DNA of 6,275 bases from Myxococcota bacterium (lineage in GTDB: Bacteria > Myxococcota_A > Polyangia > HGW-17 > JAJRWW01): positions 1 to 6,275 of the forward strand of contig JAJRWW010000096.1 in the NCBI GenBank assembly GCA_024276595.1, read 5' to 3'. Under the pieces are notes generated by a model that saw only the letters and a program-made list of their open reading frames with translations, searched no databases and had not been told where the DNA came from. Position numbers and translations under genes: made by a program. Below, in pieces: positions 4,793 through 6,275 of the stretch; positions within the stretch are counted from its first letter, which is position 1, and each line of letters starts with the position of its first letter.

Positions 4793-5641
4793 ATGAGCTT
4801 TGAAAAGATACTGGACCAGCTAGTGGGCTATGCCACCACGTGGGGCGTTAAGATAGTCGGCGTCCTCATCGGTCTCGTCGCGGCATTTTGGATCGCCGGT
4901 TGGCTGCGCAACCGAATTCAGGCTGCCCTGGAGAGGAAGAAGTTCGATCCGACCCTCTCGAGGTTCTTCGCCAACATGGCCCGCTATGGGGTCCTCACCG
5001 GCGCCATCCTCGGGCTCCTGGGAGTCTTTGGCGTCCAGACGGCCAGCTTCGCGGCCGTCATCGCGGCCGCCGGCCTGGCCATTGGTCTGGCCTTCCAGGG
5101 AACATTGAGCAACTTTGCCGCTGGCGTGATGCTGCTGATTTTCCGCCCCTTCAAGGTGGGTGATCTCATCACGGTGGCTGGGCAGACCGGCTTTGTGGAG
5201 GCAATCGACCTGTTCACCATCGAGATGAAGACGGTGGACAACAAGATGATAATCGTCCCCAACAAGAACGTCTTTGGTACGACCATCGAAAACTACACGT
5301 TCCATCCCATTCGGCGGGTGGATGTGCCGGTGGGGGTGGAGTACGGTGCCGACATTGACAGAACCGTGGAGGTGCTTCACAAGGCCGCCACCTCGGTAAA
5401 GGGCGTCCTCGAGGATCCGGCGCACCAGATCTTCCTGAGCGAGCTGGGGGCCTCCTCGGTGGACTACCAGGTTCGCGTCTGGTGCAACACCGAGGACTAC
5501 TGGGACGTGTACCAGGCCACCATCAGGGCCGTGAAGCTTCACCTGGACGAGGCGGGTCTCGGCATCCCCTTCCCCCAGATGGACGTGCACCTGGACCAGC
5601 CCACGCCAGCGGCCACAGGCGGCCTGGCCATGCCCAGGTAG
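4793..5641 (+). CDS. mscS: Small-conductance mechanosensitive channel, MscS family, 282 aa
   Basis: An inner-membrane channel of the MscS family opens under membrane tension and releases solutes on osmotic downshock. The length is close to E. coli MscS (286 aa), and the resemblance runs along the whole protein. TM1 is at about 19-38 and TM2 at about 62-80. TM3 and the pore follow at GVQTAS (80-85) through FRPFKVGD (117-124). The pore-sealing leucines L105 and L109 of E. coli correspond to L95 and L99 here, Gln112 to Q102 and the hinge Gly113 to G103. The cytoplasmic vestibule shows IVPN at about 154-157, LGASS and QVRVW, and the conserved FPQMDV near the C-terminus. A proline/alanine tail ends the protein. 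Position 88, Arg in E. coli, is Val here. It is third in a tight cluster behind two exported barrel-like proteins, an unusual partnership. The assignment is firm; the cluster's purpose is inference. Confidence 0.96.
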   Translation: MSFEKILDQLVGYATTWGVKIVGVLIGLVAAFWIAGWLRNRIQAALERKKFDPTLSRFFANMARYGVLTGAILGLLGVFGVQTASFAAVIAAAGLAIGLAFQGTLSNFAAGVMLLIFRPFKVGDLITVAGQTGFVEAIDLFTIEMKTVDNKMIIVPNKNVFGTTIENYTFHPIRRVDVPVGVEYGADIDRTVEVLHKAATSVKGVLEDPAHQIFLSELGASSVDYQVRVWCNTEDYWDVYQATIRAVKLHLDEAGLGIPFPQMDVHLDQPTPAATGGLAMPR

Positions 5642-5676
5642 CTCGCATCAGCCCTGAGAGCGCCTGTCCCTGTTTC

Positions 5677-5690
5677 CCGGGCGTTCCCGG
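5677..5690. terminator. Weak hairpin between convergent mscS and CoA-transferase genes
   Basis: CCGGG (5677-5681) pairs with CCCGG (5686-5690) around CGTT, inside the 73-base gap between two convergent genes. The stem is only 5 base pairs and no T-run follows on either strand. It is listed for its position; it may not act as a terminator. Confidence 0.2.
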
Positions 5691-5714
5691 AGCGACTGTT
5701 GCAACGTTGGCTGC

Positions 5715-6275
5715 TCAAGCGCATCTGGCTCCCCTGAGGTTCATGAGGCCCCGGCCAAAGCAGCGCAGGTCCATTGTGGCCAGGGGCTCGGCCACGAGAG
5801 GCTGGAAGTCGATCTGGGAGAGAACGTCCCGCTTTAGGTCCAGCCCGGGGGCGATCTCGAACAGCTCCAGGCCCCCGGGGGTGAGCCGGAACACGCACCG
5901 CTCGGTGATGTAGAGCACTGGCTGGCCCCTCTCCAGCGCTGTCTCGGCGCTGAAGGTCCGCTGCTGAATCTTCTCGAGGAGCTTTCGGACTCGCCCCTCC
6001 CGGACCACGCGAATCCCATCTGCGGTCACCTCTAGCCTGGCGCCCGCCACCAGGGTCCCCAAGAACATCAGGCGCCTGGCGTTTTGCGATATGTCGATGA
6101 AGCCGCCGCAGCCAGGGAGCTTGGGACCGAAGCGGCTCACATTGGCGTTGCCATGGGGATCCACCTGAGCCGCGCCCAGGCAGGAGACGTCCAGGCCCCC
6201 GCCGTCGTAGAAGTCGAACTGGCTGGGCTGGTCCGTGATACACCAGGGGTTGGATGCGGCCCCGAATGAGAGCCC
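5715..6275 (-). CDS. C-terminal part of a YdiF/propionate-type acyl-CoA:carboxylate CoA-transferase (5' end outside window)
   Basis: Reading leftward from the right edge, the first 37 codons give GLSFGAASNP, then ITDQPSQFDFYDGGGLDVSC and LGAAQVDPHGNANVSRFG. The frame continues to TGA at 5717-5715, so about 186 residues are visible. GGFIDISQNA, ERGQPVLYITER, VFRLTPGGLEL, EIAPGLDLKRDVL and the final RGLMNL-type tail match the family of E. coli YdiF and propionate CoA-transferase. These cytosolic enzymes move CoA between acyl-CoAs and short carboxylates such as acetate, propionate or acetoacetate. The catalytic glutamate of the family lies roughly 15 residues before the conserved FGA and is therefore just beyond the edge. 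The substrate cannot be told from this part. A GTG at 6164 is internal, not the start. The gene converges on mscS and is probably functionally unrelated to it. Confidence 0.93.
   Translation of the reverse strand, partial: GLSFGAASNPWCITDQPSQFDFYDGGGLDVSCLGAAQVDPHGNANVSRFGPKLPGCGGFIDISQNARRLMFLGTLVAGARLEVTADGIRVVREGRVRKLLEKIQQRTFSAETALERGQPVLYITERCVFRLTPGGLELFEIAPGLDLKRDVLSQIDFQPLVAEPLATMDLRCFGRGLMNLRGARCA

Noticed and set aside
4820..5590. 256-codon leftward open frame opposite mscS
   Set aside because: mscS is unmistakable on the other strand; this frame has shadow composition and no start signals.
5539..6243. 234-codon leftward open frame overlapping the CoA-transferase gene
   Set aside because: It is Arg/Pro/Gly-rich and in a different frame from the recognisable CoA-transferase motifs.

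Overview
This GC-rich window (third-position G/C dominates every gene) looks like chromosomal DNA of a Gram-negative bacterium of the Myxococcota/Deltaproteobacteria type. The basis is one lipoprotein, two exported beta-rich proteins resembling outer-membrane barrels, a large secreted protein of a kind I associate with myxobacteria, and ordinary bacterial Shine-Dalgarno sequences. The taxonomic call is inference from style and protein resemblance; no marker gene is present.

Layout, left to right. (1) The 3' end of a large exported protein, probably the C-terminal part of a myxobacterial zinc-dependent metalloprotease-like protein, runs rightward off the left edge and ends at 1325. (2) A short convergent gap with two hairpins follows. 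(3) A leftward gene, 1484-2026, encodes a 180-residue predicted lipoprotein of unknown function. (4) A divergent intergenic region, 2027-2386, holds a striking triple-arm dyad (GTGAGAC / GTCTCAC / GTGAGAC at 2098-2126) and a second small dyad. (5) A tight rightward three-gene cluster follows with gaps of 14 and 22 bases: two paralogous exported proteins (2387-3448 and 3463-4770) resembling the DUF3078-type beta-barrel family, then a small MscS mechanosensitive channel (4793-5641). (6) A convergent leftward gene, cut by the right edge, encodes the C-terminal part of a YdiF/propionate CoA-transferase-type enzyme.

The most unusual element is in the second paralog. Between its signal peptide and barrel it carries an Arg-Pro-punctuated rod (about residues 27-73), then a tandem hexapeptide array Cys-Asp-Ala-Lys-Lys-Leu (six near-identical units plus two diverged ones, residues 74-121), then a poly-lysine block. 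All nine cysteines of the mature protein lie in or just after this array, whereas the mature sister protein has none. Both sisters share the poly-lysine block directly before a conserved DGWHP barrel entry.

How the genes may work together (inference): the cluster pairs two envelope proteins, one with a long, charged, cysteine-laddered periplasmic or surface extension, with an inner-membrane tension-gated channel. This suggests an envelope-stress, osmotic or cell-wall-anchoring module. Nothing in the sequence proves that they interact. The flanking protease-like gene and the CoA-transferase gene are probably unrelated neighbours.
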